A stretch of DNA of 6,617 nucleotides from Deltaproteobacteria bacterium (GTDB lineage Bacteria; Bdellovibrionota; JACOXK01; 2-02-FULL-40-11): positions 1-6,617 of the forward strand of contig JACPST010000062.1 in the NCBI GenBank assembly GCA_016193165.1, given 5' to 3'. Numbering within the stretch: position 1 is the stretch's first letter; each line of letters opens with the position of its first letter. Of the stretch, positions 4,286 to 6,617 are shown piece by piece. The translations under genes were made by a program, and so were the position numbers. Below the pieces are notes generated by a model that was not told where the DNA came from, made no database searches, and saw only the letters and a list, made by a program, of their open reading frames with translations.

Positions 4286-6616
4286 TCAACGGCTCCCTTG
4301 GCCCACAGGCGCTGAGTAGTGGATCCCCACCTGCACAGCCGAGTCATCGGGAGATGTATTGAGGAGTGAAAAACTGAGCCCCACTTTTGGCAGTTTGACA
4401 GAGTTATTCGGCGCTTCGGAATTCCAATACGAATGAGAATCATTAAAGACGGGAACCGCTTGAGTTCCACCTAAAAGCATCTTCGCCATTCCATCAATCA
4501 TAAATTTTTGAGAAGACCAAAATGAAAAAGAAGCGTCATGCAGTTGAAACCGAGGACGAGCCACTTCACCCTCTTCTGTTTTTTCAGGCTCAGGACGGGA
4601 ATCGACCAAAAGTAAATGCCCCTCGCCGGGGTGTCTGCCCACTTGGTTATCTCCCTCTTCATAAAAATCATTTTGGTACCAAAGCAAAAGGCCGGGACTA
4701 TAGGCATAGGTATCCGCCCATATTTCATTTTTTCGATAGTAAATACTTTGAAGCGCTTCATCAAACCCATTATAGGTTTTCCACTCTAAAAAATAAGCAT
4801 GAGAATACGTTTTAGGCCGCTGCCCATTTTCAATTCTTAAAAATCCGCTGCTCACCCAAGAACTTTCTTCTTCAAACCCATCTTGAAGCCCGATTTCAGA
4901 AATTTTTAAATCATCTAGTGCAAACCCCTTCCCTCCTTCTGCCGGATCTGTAACATAACGAAATCTCAAACGCCGCTTTGTTCCAACATACGGGGTTAAA
5001 TCAAAAATAGCCTCTACCCATCCTTGGGACTGTCCGGTAATTCCATGCCCCAAATTATTCCCATTGGGGTCGGTATCCCGTGTAATATTCCCAACAATCG
5101 GCACCATCTTTCCTTCGCTATTTTCAATTTCCACATAGGCATAATCAAAATCTTCTTCAATGTCATAAAACGTTTTAAACGTAAGCGTTGCTTTTTCAGC
5201 GCCTGCCCCAATACTTGTAAGATCAATTTCTTTTTCAAGGCTATGAATAAATTCATTGCCACTATCACTATACCAATAGAATTTCCCTTCCACAGGATCA
5301 GAAATGTGAATGACTTTTGTTGCCTTGGGAAGATTGATTTTAAGTGCCTGAGCTTTTTGACCATGAAATTCCGCGCGATCTAAGAGCGCAAACTTGTGAA
5401 GATCTTCATGGCCTAAGGTTACTTCATCATAATCGAGCCAGCCTAATTTCATTTTTTCCCACGCTGAAAAATGGGTTGGGAATGTTCCTAAAGGCTCATT
5501 CTTTTTGGAAAGCCAGCTGCCCGCGCTCATAATGGACCAAAACTCAACTGAAGATTCAGAATTATTCACAGGCGCCGTATCATAAAGATCCGGAAGCCCT
5601 AAGTCATGACCAAATTCATGCGCAAAAACACCGGTCGCTCCATCCTCAGGCATCATCGTGTAGTCTAAGATCCATAAATCTTGATCAGGGCTCAATTGAA
5701 CTCCACCCCGCTTGGCATACTTTTGAGGCCCCACATTTTGATCTCCGGGAAGAGGCTGGTATTTGGCACGAGATCTGTGAGACCAAATCGCGTCATCCCC
5801 TTGCGCGCCGCCCCCTGCTTCTTGCCCCACGCCCGCATGTACAATCATCACATAATCCAAATAGCCATCAGGTTCATTGAGATTGCCGTCATTATCCCAA
5901 TCGTAGCGATCGATCGTATCAAATTGAGACCAATCCAATGGCCCCTTCATTGTAACGGCCATATCTTCCATCACACGCCACACAGGCCCATTGGAGTTGT
6001 CATGTCCCCCCTGCCCACCTAAATCTTCTCCATAATGAGACTCAGGATGCGACACTTTAAACCATCCAAAAACTTTGCCCTCCACCGTGTATCGCCCGGA
6101 AGAATTTTCCAGATAGTAATTAGACATCGTGGGCTTGCCCGGCTCTCGACTAAACAAAAGCTCTTCATAATGCCTAGGAGAAAAATCAGAAACCCAAAGC
6201 GAAGTATTGTTCTCTTCCGAAGGTTTTTCAATTTTATTATGCTCTGGATCCGTAAATTCAACCAAAAGGACAACGATTTTACTTGTGGCAGTAAGTTTAT
6301 AAGAAACTTTTTGATGATTGGGCACAAAAGGAAACGGAGAGGCTTCCTTAAAATCAAACAAACTGAAGGGAGGGATTTTGCCAGAGACATGCAGAGATAA
6401 GCTTTTGCCTCGAATTTGCTCTAAGGCATAATCTTTGAGCTTTTTTTCTTCAGGCGTTTGAATCACACAGCCTTGATTTTGGAATTCAACCGCCTCACTC
6501 ACCAGGGCCAACGATAGCGAAAAAAACACAAAAACAAATAATAGGATTTTTTTCACAACGGTGTAAAAACCATAAATGGAAAACTTGATCTTGTCAATTT
6601 TTTTCAGATATGCCAT
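4286..6616 (-). CDS. M6 family (immune inhibitor A-like) secreted zinc metallopeptidase
   Basis: 776 aa from the ATG at 6616, one base from the window edge, so a start further upstream is not excluded. A second candidate is GTG at 6556 (residue 21), which gives a textbook signal peptide: VKKILLFVFVFF, hydrophobic to about 39, cleavage after SEA (42). Propeptide about 43-105. The catalytic domain begins near KIVVLLVEFTD. It contains an Asp-rich likely calcium loop DWDNDGN (239-245) before PDGYLDYVMIVHAG, then GQEAGGG and AIWSH. The zinc motif is HEFGHDLGLPD (H333, E334, H337), and the third ligand is E358 in EFWSIMSAGSW, as in InhA of Bacillus. A MAM/VEG-like beta module (about 437-575) is followed by the usual InhA C-terminal part with LLLWYQND and GEGHLLLVDSRPE. 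Family role: degradation of host or prey proteins, or of environmental protein. C50 is the only cysteine. Likely exported by Sec; substrate unknown. No clear terminator follows. Confidence 0.95.
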   Translation of the reverse strand: MAYLKKIDKIKFSIYGFYTVVKKILLFVFVFFSLSLALVSEAVEFQNQGCVIQTPEEKKLKDYALEQIRGKSLSLHVSGKIPPFSLFDFKEASPFPFVPNHQKVSYKLTATSKIVVLLVEFTDPEHNKIEKPSEENNTSLWVSDFSPRHYEELLFSREPGKPTMSNYYLENSSGRYTVEGKVFGWFKVSHPESHYGEDLGGQGGHDNSNGPVWRVMEDMAVTMKGPLDWSQFDTIDRYDWDNDGNLNEPDGYLDYVMIVHAGVGQEAGGGAQGDDAIWSHRSRAKYQPLPGDQNVGPQKYAKRGGVQLSPDQDLWILDYTMMPEDGATGVFAHEFGHDLGLPDLYDTAPVNNSESSVEFWSIMSAGSWLSKKNEPLGTFPTHFSAWEKMKLGWLDYDEVTLGHEDLHKFALLDRAEFHGQKAQALKINLPKATKVIHISDPVEGKFYWYSDSGNEFIHSLEKEIDLTSIGAGAEKATLTFKTFYDIEEDFDYAYVEIENSEGKMVPIVGNITRDTDPNGNNLGHGITGQSQGWVEAIFDLTPYVGTKRRLRFRYVTDPAEGGKGFALDDLKISEIGLQDGFEEESSWVSSGFLRIENGQRPKTYSHAYFLEWKTYNGFDEALQSIYYRKNEIWADTYAYSPGLLLWYQNDFYEEGDNQVGRHPGEGHLLLVDSRPEPEKTEEGEVARPRFQLHDASFSFWSSQKFMIDGMAKMLLGGTQAVPVFNDSHSYWNSEAPNNSVKLPKVGLSFSLLNTSPDDSAVQVGIHYSAPVGQGSR
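6569..6597 (-). promoter_or_regulatory. Candidate sigma-70 promoter before the GTG start of the M6 peptidase
   Basis: On the minus strand a perfect TTGACA (6597-6592) is followed after exactly 17 nt by TATGGT (6574-6569), which matches four of six -10 positions. Initiation would fall near 6562, about 6 nt before the GTG at 6556 that begins the signal peptide. If real, the transcript would be nearly leaderless and the 20 residues upstream of V21 would not be made from it. AT-rich DNA produces such matches by chance. Confidence 0.4.
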
Positions 6617-6617
6617 G

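Noticed and set aside
4262..4295. Terminator after the M6 gene (GGGCTTTTTTC and ATTTAAAT near 4270)
   Set aside because: No stable GC stem precedes a T-run in the minus-strand direction; the possible pairing is only a few bases.
4498..6400. Several open frames of 60-120 codons on both strands within the M6 gene, such as 5024-5383 plus and 6019-6390 minus
   Set aside because: They lie wholly inside a gene with clear family motifs, have no SD or domain signal, and read as out-of-frame translations.

Overview
The window holds six protein-coding genes, packed almost edge to edge. No RNA gene, CRISPR array, transposase or integrase is visible. The DNA is AT-rich, with many poly-A/T runs. Four of the six proteins carry an N-terminal export signal or membrane anchor: an M16 and an M6 zinc peptidase and two proteins I cannot assign. 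This suggests a Gram-negative-type bacterium with a large secretome, possibly from a poorly sampled lineage (a deltaproteobacterial or Bdellovibrio-like group would fit). No gene here fixes the phylum, so the taxonomy is only a guess. Both window ends cut or touch genes.

Layout. Positions 1-1104 (minus) hold the N-terminal 368 codons of a membrane-anchored M16 (pitrilysin/insulinase) peptidase with an intact HxxEH zinc site; its 3' end is outside the window. A 69-nt gap separates it from a divergent plus-strand gene (1174-2706) for a secreted, mostly helical protein of unknown function. That gene meets a minus-strand gene (2703-3581) tail to tail, and the two share a TTAA at which both stop codons lie. 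The minus-strand block, in transcription order, is: M6/immune-inhibitor-A-like peptidase (about 6616-4286), shikimate kinase aroK (4216-3707), a 41-codon very basic small ORF (3703-3578) resembling ribosomal protein bTHX at its N-terminus, and the 292-aa exported protein with a duplicated cysteine-containing domain (3581-2703). The last three are tightly coupled: 3 nt between aroK and the small ORF, then an ATGA overlap.

The most unusual item is a 144-bp inverted-repeat element at 3405-3548. It sits codon-aligned inside the N-terminal coding region of the 292-aa protein, just before its hydrophobic signal segment. Its 23-bp perfect terminal inverted repeats are AT-rich and flank a core that is 55/86 G+C. 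It is free of stops, and would remain so if inverted. It resembles in style the in-frame palindromic elements described in Rickettsia, but I cannot say whether it is related to them.

Functionally, the window links housekeeping genes (chorismate pathway, possibly a ribosomal small protein) with exported proteases and exported unknowns. The tight spacing implies co-transcription of aroK, the small ORF and the 292-aa gene. Nothing in the sequence shows that the proteases act together.
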